Positions 54,642 through 64,000 of a stretch of DNA of 64,000 nucleotides are shown one piece after another. This stretch comes from Candidatus Tepidiaquacella proteinivora. Its GTDB lineage: Bacteria; Bacteroidota; Ignavibacteria; Tepidaquicellales; Tepidaquicellaceae. The notes beneath the pieces are model-generated. The model was not told the origin of the DNA. It worked only from the letters and a program-made list of their open reading frames with translations, and ran no database searches. The DNA lies in contig CP054675.1 of NCBI GenBank assembly GCA_013348845.1, positions 1,001,501 through 1,065,500 of the forward strand, written 5' to 3'. How positions within the stretch are numbered: position 1 is the stretch's first letter; every line of letters starts with the position of its first letter. Position numbers and translations under genes: made by a program.

Positions 54642-54977
54642 ATGGAAACAATGAATAAGTTCAGACCAACAAGGATAAAAAGACTTGGAAAAACAATATT
54701 GGTCAGATGGAATGATGGAAGAGCAGACGAAATACCATTAACAATATTGAGAGACAAATGCCCATGTGCAACTTGTAATGGTGAAGGTAAAACCGAAGAA
54801 AATTATATACCTATAAAAGCACCTTTCAAACCTACAGGATTTTATGAAATCGAAAAGATATTACCTGTTGGTAATTATGCGGTAAATATAATCTGGAAAG
54901 ATGGACACAATACTGGTATTTATTCCTGGGATGTATTACGCACTATAGGAGAATGTTTTTCTGATACAAATAAATAG
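54642..54977 (+). CDS. DUF971 / gamma-butyrobetaine-hydroxylase N-terminal-like protein
   Basis: The start is the ATG at 54642 (METMNKFRPTRIKRLGKT); a TTG two codons upstream is less likely. The 111-residue protein matches the DUF971 pattern: ILVRWNDGRADEIPLTILRD, CPCATCNGE (Cys triplet, probably metal binding), and NYAVNIIWKDGHNTGIYSWDVLR. Small proteins of this family accompany iron-sulfur carrier proteins or act alone; the precise role is unresolved. It is monocistronic and convergent with the symporter gene. Confidence 0.85.
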   Translation: METMNKFRPTRIKRLGKTILVRWNDGRADEIPLTILRDKCPCATCNGEGKTEENYIPIKAPFKPTGFYEIEKILPVGNYAVNIIWKDGHNTGIYSWDVLRTIGECFSDTNK

Positions 54978-55067
54978 TCTGTATCTTTGATTTCGGTAAT
55001 GAGCTTTTAAAAGGATAATTAATCTTGTAGATAACTCTGTGCTTTATAAGTAGAGGGAGTTTTATAT

Positions 55068-56570
55068 TTAATTATCAAGTATTATAGGTCCGAGTTCACC
55101 TTCGCTTTTTGCAATAACGACACAGGCAAGTGAATCAGCAATTACATTAGGTACAGTTCTGCACATATCAAGCAATCTATCCACCCCTATAATGAGAGCG
55201 ATGCCTTCCTCCGGGACTCCGACTGACCTTAAGATAACAATAAGCATAATTAATCCTATTCCGGGAACCGGCGCTGTGCCAATTGCAGCAAGCACCGCTG
55301 TAATAACTATAGTAATTTGCTGAGTAACAGATAAATCAAATCCATAAACCTGAGCAATGAACATAGCAGCAACTGCCTGATATAAAGCAGTGCCATCCAT
55401 ATTTATTGTGGTACCAAGAGGAAGAACAAAACTTGCAATTTTATTTGGCACTCCAAGATTTTTCTCGCAAATTTCCATAGTAACAGGAAGAGTTGCAGCA
55501 GAAGAAGAAGTCGAAAATGCAACAGCAATAACTTTTTTCTGAGTAGAGAAAAAATCTTTTATTGAAATATTAGTAAATATTTTTAATAAAGCGGGGTATT
55601 CAATAAAGGTTATAAAAATCAATCCAATTATAACTGTAGTTGAATATAATAATAATGATTGGAGAATATTAAATCCAAATTCAGCAACGGTAGCAGAGAT
55701 AAGTGTAAAAACTGCATAGGGTGCAATATACATTATTTTATTTACCATTAAAATCAATGCATCAGAAATACCTTCGAAAAAATTAATAACTGGTTGTGAT
55801 TTGTTTTGCGGAATCTGAGTTAAGAATACACCAATCATAATTGAAAAGAAAACAATAGGAAGAAATTCTCCGTTAGCAATTGCGTAGAATGGATTTTTAG
55901 GAACTATGTTAACAAGAAAATCTATAATATTAATTGAAACATTCTGTTCTATTTTACTACGTGCTTCTTCCTGAAAAGCAACCAGAAGTTTTTCTTTTGT
56001 TTCAACAGCCATAAAATATCCCGGCTGTAAAATATTCGAAATTAAAAGACCAGCGGAAATAGCAATTATAGCAGTCATAAAATAAAAAGCAATTGTTTTA
56101 CCACCAATCTTTGCAACGTGTTTTAAATCAGAAAGCGATGCAGCTCCGACAATTAAAGAAGCCAGAACAAGCGGAATAGCAATCATATTAAGCAATCTTA
56201 TGAATATATCCCCTATCGGTCTTAATAATACACCAATTGATTTTACTTTATCAATTACAGTAACATCTTCGTATAATTTGGAGGTGCCATCGGGATATTT
56301 AATCAGAATATTTTTTTGTGATTTATCAGGCAGGGTTAAGAAACCTTTAGAATATTTAATTATCTGTGTTTGTTCATTTGAATTGAACGTAATTTGCGGC
56401 AGTGAGTCTTTCAGAAAAATAATTTCACTCCAGTAAGATACAACTTCTTCGCCTGATTTATATTTGAGTGAAATTTTATAAGGGTTGACTGAAAATATAG
56501 CGCCAAAAAAAACCCCGAGTAAAAGTCCTATAATAATCTGATTATGAAGTTTTACGCGGGGTAATCTCAT
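55068..56570 (-). CDS. Dicarboxylate/amino acid:cation symporter (DAACS family)
   Basis: A 500-residue inner-membrane transporter. The family's motifs are clear: AVAFSTSSSAATLPVTMEIC (Ser-rich re-entrant loop), LPLGTTINMDGTALYQAVAA (NMDGT) and GVDRLLDMCRTVPNVIAD. It takes up glutamate, aspartate or C4-dicarboxylates with sodium or protons. An unusual feature is a soluble stretch of about 85 residues between the first and second helices (about 30-112, KYKSGEEVVSYWSEIIFLKD ... KYPDGTSKLYEDVTVID), absent from standard GltP/DctA proteins and predicted extracytoplasmic. Confidence 0.92.
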   Translation of the reverse strand: MRLPRVKLHNQIIIGLLLGVFFGAIFSVNPYKISLKYKSGEEVVSYWSEIIFLKDSLPQITFNSNEQTQIIKYSKGFLTLPDKSQKNILIKYPDGTSKLYEDVTVIDKVKSIGVLLRPIGDIFIRLLNMIAIPLVLASLIVGAASLSDLKHVAKIGGKTIAFYFMTAIIAISAGLLISNILQPGYFMAVETKEKLLVAFQEEARSKIEQNVSINIIDFLVNIVPKNPFYAIANGEFLPIVFFSIMIGVFLTQIPQNKSQPVINFFEGISDALILMVNKIMYIAPYAVFTLISATVAEFGFNILQSLLLYSTTVIIGLIFITFIEYPALLKIFTNISIKDFFSTQKKVIAVAFSTSSSAATLPVTMEICEKNLGVPNKIASFVLPLGTTINMDGTALYQAVAAMFIAQVYGFDLSVTQQITIVITAVLAAIGTAPVPGIGLIMLIVILRSVGVPEEGIALIIGVDRLLDMCRTVPNVIADSLACVVIAKSEGELGPIILDN

Positions 56571-56595
56571 TTAAAAAAATTTTTACTGCAATATA

Positions 56596-59064
56596 CTAAA
56601 ATTCCATATCTCTTTCATCCTCATTATTTTCCTTAATTTTCTTACGGGATTTTTTACTATCTTTCATATCAGTGCCAAATTTATAGGTAAGAGTTAAGAA
56701 AACAATTCTTGAATCACGAACTCTTGAAAAATTAGAACTGAAACCAGTTCCGTTAGTGGTAAATTTAAACTCACCGGTTTTAAACACATCTGCAACTCTT
56801 AACATAACAGAAAATCTTTTTTCGAAGAAATCTTTCTTAACAGCAATATCAAGAGATTGTAAAGGTTCCATAGAACCTTGCAACATAACCATTCTTCCAA
56901 AATAGTTATAAGCAAATTGTAAATCGAACCAATCCTTCACACTAATGGAAGATAGCAGCTTGGCAGTCCAGCTATAACTACTGTTTGAAATATCCCTGTA
57001 ACCATCATTTCCACTGATATCAGTTCTGAAATAACTAAAGCTACCAATTGCAGTCCACCATTTTTGTAGCGCTCCCTGAAATATAAATTCAAATCCATAC
57101 GAATTAGATTTAGCAATATTTTTAAAAGTCATAATGGAAACACCGGTTGAATCAATTGAACCAAATCTATTAATCACATCTGATGCACTCTTGAAATAAA
57201 CAGTAGTTGTCAGAGAAGCAAATGGAAGATATTTAATATAACTTGCTTCTAATGAATGAATATATTCAGGTTTAAGTTCAGGATTTCCTGTTCTTAAATT
57301 TAAAGGGTCTGAATAATCAACAAATGGATTTAAATCCCATGCTCTTGGTCTATTTATTCTTCTTGCATATCCAATTTGAAATTCATTTGTATTTCCAAGT
57401 TTTTGAGTCAGATTTAGTGAGGGGAAGAAATCAAGATAATCAGTTTTATATGTGCGATTAGAATTAGTTAATTTAAAATCATTCATAGTATGTTCAAGTC
57501 TTATCCCAGCCTGAACACCAAAATTTTTATATTTATATGCATAGACACCATAAAGAGCATTTATGTAATCATTATATAAAAACTCATTTGAACGTGTATA
57601 ATCATATATCCATTGAGATGTGTTATAGTCATAAGTTTCATACTGCATATTAATATCCATTTTCCTGGCATTCAATTTATATCCAAAATCAAATTTTATA
57701 TCGTCGGTTATGGGATGTGTATAATCAATCTGGAAGGTAAGTAGTTTTGATATGTTCTTACTTAAATCGTGTTCAAGGAAAGGATTACCAGCAGGAGTAA
57801 TATTGACATTATAATCCTGTTTATTGAAATTTACATCATTGTCATTATCATTGTATGATACATTAAGAGAAGAAGTCAGTTCTTGTTTTGGTTTAGAAAA
57901 ATTAGACCTGAAGTTAACAGAAACATCAACATTCTGCCCTTTCATTTCATTGAAACTTGTTGTTGAAAACACCTGTCTCAATATATTATTGATATCAGTT
58001 GTTTTGCTGAAATTGTTCTCATTTCTACTTCGGTTTCTGCTATTATAATTTACAACCAAATTCAAATTTGTTTTCTGAGAGAAATCATAATCCAAACTTA
58101 AAGAACCAAAATGGCTTTGCATTTTATTTTTGAAATCCTCATTCTGGTCAAGCAGATGTAAGGAATCATTAAAATAGTTATATCTGAGTGCATCACCCGT
58201 ACCTAACATACGAAAAGAACGGAAACTATAATTCGCTGAAAGTCCAAACTGGTTTTTCTTGTAATTAAAGCTAAAAGAAGAACTATACTTATCCTGCGTT
58301 CCCGCATTCAGATTAATATTTCCATTATAACCTACTGATTCAGATTTTTTCTTGAGAACGATATTAATAATTCCAGCCATACCTTCAGCTTCATATTTTG
58401 CTGATGGATTATTAATAATTTCAATTCTCTCAATATTATTGGCAGGTATTTGTTCAAGGATAGTATTATTATCTCCGGATAAAATACCGGAAGGTTTTCC
58501 ATCAATTAAAATTTTAACATTCTGACTACCCCTGATACTAACGTTGCCATCATTATCTACAGTAACAGAAGGAATGTTTTTTAAAACATCAATTGCAGTA
58601 CCGCTTTCTGCAACTAAAGTTTGTTTAACATCATAAACTTTTTTCTCAAATTCCATTTTCATAACAGGAATTTCAGAGGTCACTTCAATTTCTTCAGTAA
58701 CTTCAGAACTAACTTCCAGTTTAATTGTGCCAAGATTTACATCAGGGGTTTTCCCTGTTATCATTATATTTTTAATTACAGCAGTATTATATCCGATATA
58801 GCTAACTTTAATATCATAAACACCAACAGGTACATCTGTAATAAGGAATTCTCCATTTGATTCTGAAGCACCGCCTGTAACAAGGGAGGAATCTTTTGCA
58901 CTATAAATTTGTATAGTTGCCGAAGCTAATGGAGAACCAGATTTCGCATCAACAATCGTTCCGCTTATTTTACCCTTAACATTTTTTGGTTGTGCAACTG
59001 ATATATTTAATGTTGACAGCAATAATATCATTGCAACCGTTAAAATTTTTCCCGTTTGTCTCAT
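56596..59064 (-). CDS. TonB-dependent outer-membrane receptor (CarboxypepD_reg type)
   Basis: An 822-residue protein. Signal peptide MRQTGKILTVAMILLLSTLNISVAQ precedes a carboxypeptidase regulatory-like domain (GKISGTIVDAKSGSPLASAT to NIMITG). Then comes a plug domain (AIDVLKNIPSVTVDNDGNVS, IRGSQNVKILIDGKPSGIL, NPSAKYEAEGMAGIINIVLK) and a barrel with RINRPRAWDLNPFVDYSDPL and GNPELKPEYIHSLEASY. The C-terminal tail is charged (KKSRKKIKENNEDERDMEF), beyond the last strand TLTYKFG. Substrate is unknown; no vitamin B12 riboswitch is visible upstream. Confidence 0.9.
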   Translation of the reverse strand: MRQTGKILTVAMILLLSTLNISVAQPKNVKGKISGTIVDAKSGSPLASATIQIYSAKDSSLVTGGASESNGEFLITDVPVGVYDIKVSYIGYNTAVIKNIMITGKTPDVNLGTIKLEVSSEVTEEIEVTSEIPVMKMEFEKKVYDVKQTLVAESGTAIDVLKNIPSVTVDNDGNVSIRGSQNVKILIDGKPSGILSGDNNTILEQIPANNIERIEIINNPSAKYEAEGMAGIINIVLKKKSESVGYNGNINLNAGTQDKYSSSFSFNYKKNQFGLSANYSFRSFRMLGTGDALRYNYFNDSLHLLDQNEDFKNKMQSHFGSLSLDYDFSQKTNLNLVVNYNSRNRSRNENNFSKTTDINNILRQVFSTTSFNEMKGQNVDVSVNFRSNFSKPKQELTSSLNVSYNDNDNDVNFNKQDYNVNITPAGNPFLEHDLSKNISKLLTFQIDYTHPITDDIKFDFGYKLNARKMDINMQYETYDYNTSQWIYDYTRSNEFLYNDYINALYGVYAYKYKNFGVQAGIRLEHTMNDFKLTNSNRTYKTDYLDFFPSLNLTQKLGNTNEFQIGYARRINRPRAWDLNPFVDYSDPLNLRTGNPELKPEYIHSLEASYIKYLPFASLTTTVYFKSASDVINRFGSIDSTGVSIMTFKNIAKSNSYGFEFIFQGALQKWWTAIGSFSYFRTDISGNDGYRDISNSSYSWTAKLLSSISVKDWFDLQFAYNYFGRMVMLQGSMEPLQSLDIAVKKDFFEKRFSVMLRVADVFKTGEFKFTTNGTGFSSNFSRVRDSRIVFLTLTYKFGTDMKDSKKSRKKIKENNEDERDMEF

Positions 59065-59356
59065 TATATTAAATATTTATTAATTTTAAATTTACTATAT
59101 TAAGTTAACATAAGAAATGTATTAATAATTTCATTTATTATCATTTGACATCACTTTTCTCAAAAAAGTTTAATAGAAAAGGTATGTAATCTGTCGTATT
59201 TATTCCAATTAATTAATATTTATGCTTTAAATGTTGAGCAAACCGGGAAACTAATTAACCAAGAGACCAATGAATAAATAAAGTAATAAAATTACAATCT
59301 ATTTCATTGATTTTTTGAAAGATAAATTTTATTTTTATTGTTTTATAATTTAAGAT

Positions 59357-59812
59357 ATGAAAAAAGTAATAAGACAATCAGTAAGAATTACAAAATTTGC
59401 CACTAAAAAAGATAATCCTGGAAAATGGGTTTTAGTCGATGCAGAAGGAAAAGTCCTTGGCAGGTTAGCAAGTGAAATTGCAAAAATAATAAGAGGAAAA
59501 CACACACCACTCTACACTCCAAATGCTGATATGGGAGATAATGTAATAGTTATAAATGCAGAGAAAGTAAAGTTAACTGGCAAGCGTCCAGAATTGAAAA
59601 CCTATTTAACTCACTCAAGATATCCCGGTGGACAAAAAGTAAGGACATTCAAAGAATTAATAGAGAAATATCCTGAAAGAGTTATAGAATTAGCAGTAAA
59701 AAGAATGCTCCCAAAAACAAGACTTGGAGATAAAATATTCCATAAATTAAAAGTATATAGGGGAAGTGAACATCCCCATATTGCACAAAAACCAGTAAAG
59801 ATTAATATATAA
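59357..59812 (+). CDS. rplM: 50S ribosomal protein L13
   Basis: A 151-residue protein of normal length with WVLVDAEGKVLGRLASEIAK, IRGKHTPLYTPNADMGDNVI and VIELAVKRMLPKTRLG, the L13 landmarks. It is a core 50S assembly protein. rpsI follows after 13 nt, the usual L13-S9 operon. The 292-nt region upstream is shared with the divergent TonB-receptor gene and should hold both promoters. Confidence 0.98.
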   Translation: MKKVIRQSVRITKFATKKDNPGKWVLVDAEGKVLGRLASEIAKIIRGKHTPLYTPNADMGDNVIVINAEKVKLTGKRPELKTYLTHSRYPGGQKVRTFKELIEKYPERVIELAVKRMLPKTRLGDKIFHKLKVYRGSEHPHIAQKPVKINI

Positions 59813-59825
59813 ATTTGGAGAATTA

Positions 59826-60221
59826 ATGATAAAACAACCAAGTAATATAAAAGTAGGTAGAAGGAAAACAGCAGTAGCCAGAGTAAAATTAGTACCCGGA
59901 ACGGGTAAGTATATTATCAATGATAAGGATGCTCTGGAATATCTGAAATCAGATAACTTCATAAAAGATACTTTACTACCATTAAAGGTAACAAATACCG
60001 AAGGTTTATATGATATTTATGTAAATGCATTCGGAGGTGGTATAAGAGGACAAACAGAAGCAATCAGATTAGGAATTGCCCGTTCACTTGTTTCAATTAA
60101 TCAAGAATACAGACCAATTTTAAGAGAAAAAGGGTATCTTACCCGGGATCCAAGAATGGTAGAGCGGAAAAAGTATGGAAGACCGAAAGCTAGGAAAAGA
60201 TTTCAGTTTTCTAAGAGGTAA
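59826..60221 (+). CDS. rpsI: 30S ribosomal protein S9
   Basis: A 131-residue protein: VGRRKTAVARVKLVPGTG at the start, GGGIRGQTEAIRLGIARSLV in the middle, and the conserved basic end YGRPKARKRFQFSKR, whose last residues reach the P-site tRNA. A Shine-Dalgarno GGAG (59817-59820) lies 5 nt before the ATG, noteworthy because many genes in this window lack one. Confidence 0.98.
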   Translation: MIKQPSNIKVGRRKTAVARVKLVPGTGKYIINDKDALEYLKSDNFIKDTLLPLKVTNTEGLYDIYVNAFGGGIRGQTEAIRLGIARSLVSINQEYRPILREKGYLTRDPRMVERKKYGRPKARKRFQFSKR

Positions 60222-60434
60222 GAGGTTATTTGATGATTTTTTGATTGAGTTATACTAATTTTAAATAACTTTTTTAATTAACTTAAAAATACATATTTCC
60301 TGATTCTTCTTCACCTGTGTCCCAACACCGGGATGTGAAGGGAAAAAGAGGGAAATAGAAGAATAACAAAAGCCAACAAACCTGATAAAATCAAAAGAAG
60401 GGTGATGTGGGCTAAAAAACAAAGGAGATAAAAT

Positions 60435-61169
60435 ATGCCAAGAGTACAATTTGAAGATTTACTGTTAGCAGGTTCTCATTTTGGACATTTAACGAGAAGA
60501 TGGAACCCAAAGATGAAGCCTTACATATTTATGGAAAGGAACGGGGTACATATAATAGATTTAAATAAAACAGCAAAACTAATAGATGAAGCCTGTAATG
60601 CAGTTACAAAAATGGTTGCCGAAGGGAAAAAAATTCTTTTTGTAGGCACCAAAAAACAAGCAAAAGCAATCATTAAAGAGTATGCGGAAAAATGTGATTC
60701 TTTCTATGTTTGTGAAAGATGGCTTGGAGGAATGTTGACGAATTTTAATACTGTTAGAAAGAGTATTAAAAGATTAACAGATTTACAAAAGGCAGAAGAA
60801 ACAGGTGAGCTGGACAAGTATATTAAAAAAGAAAAACTAAAACTGATTCGTGAAAAGGAAAAGATGGAAAAAGTTTTGAATGGTATTATAAAAATGACAA
60901 AATTGCCAAGTGCGTTATATATAGTAGATATTAAGAAGGAACACATAGCAGTAGAAGAAGCGAGAAAGTTAAATATACCAACAATTGCTATTGTTGATAC
61001 AAATTGTGACCCGGACCTTGTAGATTATGTTATCCCTGCAAATGATGATGCAGTAAAATCAATTGAAATAATAACCAGAGCGATATCCGAAGCAGTAATA
61101 GAAGGAAATACACTGTTAACAACCAAAGTCCAGGATGAAGCTGAGGAAATGGCTGAAAAAAATGAATAA
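60435..61169 (+). CDS. rpsB: 30S ribosomal protein S2
   Basis: A 244-residue protein with FEDLLLAGSHFGHLTRRWNPK, MKPYIFMERNGVHIIDLNKT, ILFVGTKKQAKAIIKEYA, RWLGGMLTNFNTVRKSI and PTIAIVDTNCDPDLVDYVIP. It is preceded by a clear AAAGGAGAT ribosome-binding site. The 213-nt gap after rpsI (60222-60434) holds GC-richer sequence with CCCAACACCGGGATG and probably the promoter or leader of the rpsB-tsf operon. I could not fold a known leader. Confidence 0.98.
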   Translation: MPRVQFEDLLLAGSHFGHLTRRWNPKMKPYIFMERNGVHIIDLNKTAKLIDEACNAVTKMVAEGKKILFVGTKKQAKAIIKEYAEKCDSFYVCERWLGGMLTNFNTVRKSIKRLTDLQKAEETGELDKYIKKEKLKLIREKEKMEKVLNGIIKMTKLPSALYIVDIKKEHIAVEEARKLNIPTIAIVDTNCDPDLVDYVIPANDDAVKSIEIITRAISEAVIEGNTLLTTKVQDEAEEMAEKNE

Positions 61170-61192
61170 ATTATAAAAATTAAAATCAAATT

Positions 61193-62041
61193 ATGGATAT
61201 AAAATTAATAAAAGAATTAAGAGAGAAAACCGGAGCCGGCATGGCTAATTGCAAAGAAGCTTTAATAGAAACTAATGGTGATATAGAAAAAGCAATTGAA
61301 TATTTAAGAAAGAAGGGCGCAGCCACAGCGGCAAAAAGAGCAGAAAAGGTTACAAAAGAAGGAGCCGTAAAAATTGCCGTTAGTAATGATAAAAAGTCCG
61401 CTGCTATTATTGAATTAAATTGTGAAACAGACTTTGTGTCTAAAGGAGAAAAATTCCAGAAATTATCAGAGAAAATTTCAGAGATATGTCTGAAATATAA
61501 AATTAATGATGTAGATACTCTTTTAAAAGCAAAAGATGAAAACAACCTGACAGTAAAAGATAATATTGATGACCTGATTGCAAGTGTAGGTGAAAAAGTA
61601 GAGCTCAGGAGAGTAAAATTCGTTGAAATAAGTGATGGATTTGTTTCATCATACCTGCATTTTGGAAGCAAACTCGGAGGACTGGTCGTGGTTAGAGGTC
61701 AATATACTGAAGAAGCATACAACCTTGGTAAACAAATTTCAATGCAGGTGGTTGCTATGAATCCTATGTCTATAAACAGAGATGGAATACCATCAGAAAT
61801 ATTAGAAAAGGAAAAGGAAATATATAAAACTGTAGCAAAAGGTGAAAATAAACCAGAACATATAATCGAAAAAATAGTTGAAAATAAACTTGAAAAATTT
61901 TATCAGGAAAACTGTTTACTTGAGCAGGAATTTATAAATGAGGAAAACACTACAGTAGGAGATTTAATAAAAAGATTTGAAAAAGAAAGTGGTAACAAAT
62001 TTGAAGTTACAGAGATAGTACGATTTCAGCTGGGAATGTAA
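61193..62041 (+). CDS. tsf: Elongation factor Ts
   Basis: A 282-residue protein with the N-terminal UBA-like domain IKELREKTGAGMANCKEALI and LRKKGAATAAKRA, then IIELNCETDFVSKGEKF, the two conserved EF-Ts blocks, and a full dimerisation core. It recharges EF-Tu with GTP. It follows rpsB by 23 nt, the near-universal gene order. Confidence 0.98.
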   Translation: MDIKLIKELREKTGAGMANCKEALIETNGDIEKAIEYLRKKGAATAAKRAEKVTKEGAVKIAVSNDKKSAAIIELNCETDFVSKGEKFQKLSEKISEICLKYKINDVDTLLKAKDENNLTVKDNIDDLIASVGEKVELRRVKFVEISDGFVSSYLHFGSKLGGLVVVRGQYTEEAYNLGKQISMQVVAMNPMSINRDGIPSEILEKEKEIYKTVAKGENKPEHIIEKIVENKLEKFYQENCLLEQEFINEENTTVGDLIKRFEKESGNKFEVTEIVRFQLGM

Positions 62042-62072
62042 ATATCTTCCTTAAAAATTCAAATTTTAAAAA

Positions 62073-62786
62073 ATGAAAAAACTAAAATACCACCGAATAC
62101 TTCTGAAGTTAAGTGGTGAATCTTTACTGGGGAAAGAAAGAAGCGGGATTGATTATAGTATAGTAGATTATATTTCAAATGAAATAATAAAAGTTGTTAA
62201 TTTAGGAGTTGAGATTGGTATTGTCATAGGTGGCGGAAATATATACAGAGGGCTACCGGCAGTAAAATATGGTATGAACAGATTTACAGGAGACCAGATG
62301 GGAATGCTTGCTACAGTAATAAATTCACTTGCCCTGCAAAATGCACTTGAAACAAAAGGATATTATACACGTGTTCAATCAGCAATAAGAATGGAAGAGG
62401 TAGCAGAACCACTATTAATTAGAAGAGCAATTCGTCATTTAGAAAAAAAGCGAATAGTTATCTTTGCAGCAGGTACAGGAGAGCCTTATTTTACAACTGA
62501 TACGGCTGCAGCATTAAGAGCAGTAGAAATAAATGCTGATTTAATTTTGAAAGGTACAAGAGTAGATGGTATATATGATTCTGACCCTGAAAAAAACAAA
62601 GGAGCAAAGTTTTATAACAGACTAACATATAATGAGGTAATAAAAAAGAATTTGCGCGTAATGGATTTAACGGCTATAACACTTTGTAAAGAGAATAATT
62701 TACCGATTGTAGTTTTTAATATGAACATAGAAAATAACCTTAAAAAAATTGTTCAAGGTTATAAAATAGGAACGATAGTTCAATAA
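62073..62786 (+). CDS. pyrH: Uridylate kinase
   Basis: A 237-residue amino-acid-kinase-fold protein: [66 protein letters not shown] and [11 protein letters not shown]. It makes UDP from UMP with ATP. It follows tsf by 31 nt in the translation cluster, as in most bacteria of this group. Confidence 0.98.
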   Translation: MKKLKYHRILLKLSGESLLGKERSGIDYSIVDYISNEIIKVVNLGVEIGIVIGGGNIYRGLPAVKYGMNRFTGDQMGMLATVINSLALQNALETKGYYTRVQSAIRMEEVAEPLLIRRAIRHLEKKRIVIFAAGTGEPYFTTDTAAALRAVEINADLILKGTRVDGIYDSDPEKNKGAKFYNRLTYNEVIKKNLRVMDLTAITLCKENNLPIVVFNMNIENNLKKIVQGYKIGTIVQ

Positions 62787-62827
62787 ACTTTAAAACCGTT
62801 TATAATTAATAAAGTAAATTTTTAATT

Positions 62828-63385
62828 ATGATAAAGGACATATTAAAATTAGCGGCTGAAAAAATGGCAAAAGCAGTTGACCATGTAAATCAAGAATTCA
62901 ATAAAATAAGAACAGGTAAAGCTTCAATTACATTATTAGAAGGTATTAAAGTTGAGTATTACGGAACAATGACACCATTAAATCAGGTTGGCACTTTATC
63001 AACTCCTGATTTTCATACAATTGCGATTCAGCCGTGGGACAAGACAATAATTAATAATATTGAAAAAGCTATATTAAATTCTAATCTTGGTTTAAATCCT
63101 GTAAATGATGGTAATATAATAAGAGTTCCAATACCACCATTAAATGAAGAAAGAAGAAAAGAATTAGTAAAACTCGTAAAAAAATTAGCGGAAGACGGTC
63201 GAATTTCAGTTAGAAATATAAGAAGAGATAAAATAGATAAGTTGAAAAAGACAGAAAAAGAAGAGCACATATCTGAAGATGAACGGAAACATGGAGAGCA
63301 GGAATTACAAAAGCTCACCGATAAATATATAAAAGAGATAGACGAATTACTTGCAAAAAAAGAAAAAGAAATTATGGAAGTTTAG
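62828..63385 (+). CDS. frr: Ribosome-recycling factor
   Basis: A 185-residue protein with VNQEFNKIRTGKASITLLEG, YYGTMTPLNQVGTLSTPD, IRVPIPPLNEERRKELVKLV and the C-terminal helix of the L-shaped fold. Together with EF-G it splits post-termination ribosomes. It follows pyrH by 41 nt and precedes the waaA-like gene by 9 nt. Confidence 0.98.
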   Translation: MIKDILKLAAEKMAKAVDHVNQEFNKIRTGKASITLLEGIKVEYYGTMTPLNQVGTLSTPDFHTIAIQPWDKTIINNIEKAILNSNLGLNPVNDGNIIRVPIPPLNEERRKELVKLVKKLAEDGRISVRNIRRDKIDKLKKTEKEEHISEDERKHGEQELQKLTDKYIKEIDELLAKKEKEIMEV

Positions 63386-63394
63386 TTATTTACT

Positions 63395-64000
63395 ATGGTA
63401 AAATTTTGGTATTGGTTTTATAACATTTTCCTATTTCCCACCTTCTGTTTTGTTTTCAGGATTGTTTCACTTTTTAATGAAAAAGCAAGGATAGGGTTAA
63501 AAGGAAGAAAAGGGACAAACAAATTATTGGAGAAAATTATAGCAGAACAGGGAGAAATAAATAGAAAAAAAGTAATAATTCATTGCTCTTCTTTAGGTGA
63601 GTATCAGCAATCAATACCTTTAATTGAAAAATTAATTGATAAAAATTTTAAAATAATAATCACCTTTTTTTCTCCATCCGGCTACAATAATGCAAAACTT
63701 CCGGACAATGATATTCTGAAATTATATATACCTTGTGACTCCATATTTCAGGTTAAAAAATTCTTTGATTTATTAAAACCAGATTTGATAATATTAATGA
63801 GATATGATTTATGGTTTAATTTCTTATATCAGGCAAAAAGAAGAAATATAAAAGTAATTATTGCAAATGCAAGATATGATGAGAAGGATCCTTATTGGAA
63901 AACATTCTTTACAGGTTCTTTTAAAAAATCACTGTACAGTTTAGTAGATTCCATTTTTGTAATTGATAAAGATGATGAAAGGAACTTTAGAAACAAATTA
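63395..64000 (+). CDS. waaA: 3-deoxy-D-manno-octulosonic acid (Kdo) transferase, partial
   Basis: ATG at 63395; the frame is open to the window end, giving about 202 residues of the N-terminal acceptor domain. An N-terminal membrane segment (YNIFLFPTFCFVFRIVSLF) is followed by KVIIHCSSLGEYQQSIPLIE, matching the HAASVGE-type motif with the catalytic-base Glu, then ITFFSPSGYNN and LILMRYDLWFNFLYQAKRR. It adds Kdo to lipid A on the inner membrane, which implies an LPS-bearing Gram-negative cell. Confidence 0.9.
   Translation, partial: MVKFWYWFYNIFLFPTFCFVFRIVSLFNEKARIGLKGRKGTNKLLEKIIAEQGEINRKKVIIHCSSLGEYQQSIPLIEKLIDKNFKIIITFFSPSGYNNAKLPDNDILKLYIPCDSIFQVKKFFDLLKPDLIILMRYDLWFNFLYQAKRRNIKVIIANARYDEKDPYWKTFFTGSFKKSLYSLVDSIFVIDKDDERNFRNKL

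Noticed and set aside
59065-59356. Cobalamin or other riboswitch ahead of the TonB receptor.
   Set aside because: No conserved riboswitch core could be recognised on the minus strand.
61186-61671. Minus-strand frame of 161 codons.
   Set aside because: It is antisense to tsf, whose protein is unmistakable.

Overview
The window is very AT-rich and looks like a chromosome segment from the Ignavibacteria / Chlorobi-Bacteroidota side of the tree. The support is two secreted proteins ending in the type IX secretion sorting domain (with the NYPNPFNP signature usual in Ignavibacteria), a CarboxypepD_reg TonB receptor of Bacteroidota type, and the conserved run rplM-rpsI-rpsB-tsf-pyrH-frr. The lineage is inferred from these features; no 16S gene is present. 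I saw no tRNA, rRNA or insertion sequence.

Layout. 1-9795 (minus strand): the second half of a heterodimeric ABC exporter, then an envelope cluster of three parvulin/SurA-type periplasmic foldases and a large VWA membrane protein. 10013-13696 (plus): a degenerate isocitrate-dehydrogenase-like protein, pterin-4a-carbinolamine dehydratase, a ChrA-type transporter and an outer-membrane barrel. 13834-21904: methylmalonyl-CoA mutase (small and large subunits) with its GTPase chaperone MeaB and leucyl/phenylalanyl-tRNA-protein transferase, interrupted by a minus-strand type IX cargo gene. 21909-25334 (minus): a nitroreductase-like protein, a ROK sugar kinase and a VCBS/FG-GAP secreted protein. 25604-27319: three small minus-strand genes of unknown function.

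27554-51860 is a large type III-A CRISPR-Cas locus. I count 141 repeats (30 nt) and 140 spacers. The array is read on the minus strand, with the leader on its right. The genes, in transcription order, are cas6, cas10, csm2, csm3, csm4, csm5, a Card1/Can2-like CARF nuclease, a small unknown protein, a second Card1/Can2-like protein, an NE0113-family CARF protein, cas1, cas2 and a 591-residue TPR protein that abuts the leader. Cas10 should make cyclic oligoadenylate when Csm3-5 plus crRNA bind target RNA. The CARF proteins should sense it. No HEPN Csm6/Csx1 RNase is present.

The most unusual signal is in the spacers. They mostly read as the sense strand of their targets. Many are perfect stem-loops or intrinsic-terminator-like hairpins, and several hairpin loci have been sampled repeatedly in divergent versions. 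One 26-nt spacer is exactly the central hairpin of another, longer spacer. The second point of interest is the TPR protein next to cas2, a possible unrecognised type III accessory gene.

52064-64000: an MscS channel, two small secreted/lipoprotein genes, a DUF971 protein, a dicarboxylate/amino-acid symporter, a TonB-dependent receptor, the ribosomal/translation cluster, and the 5' part of waaA cut by the window end.
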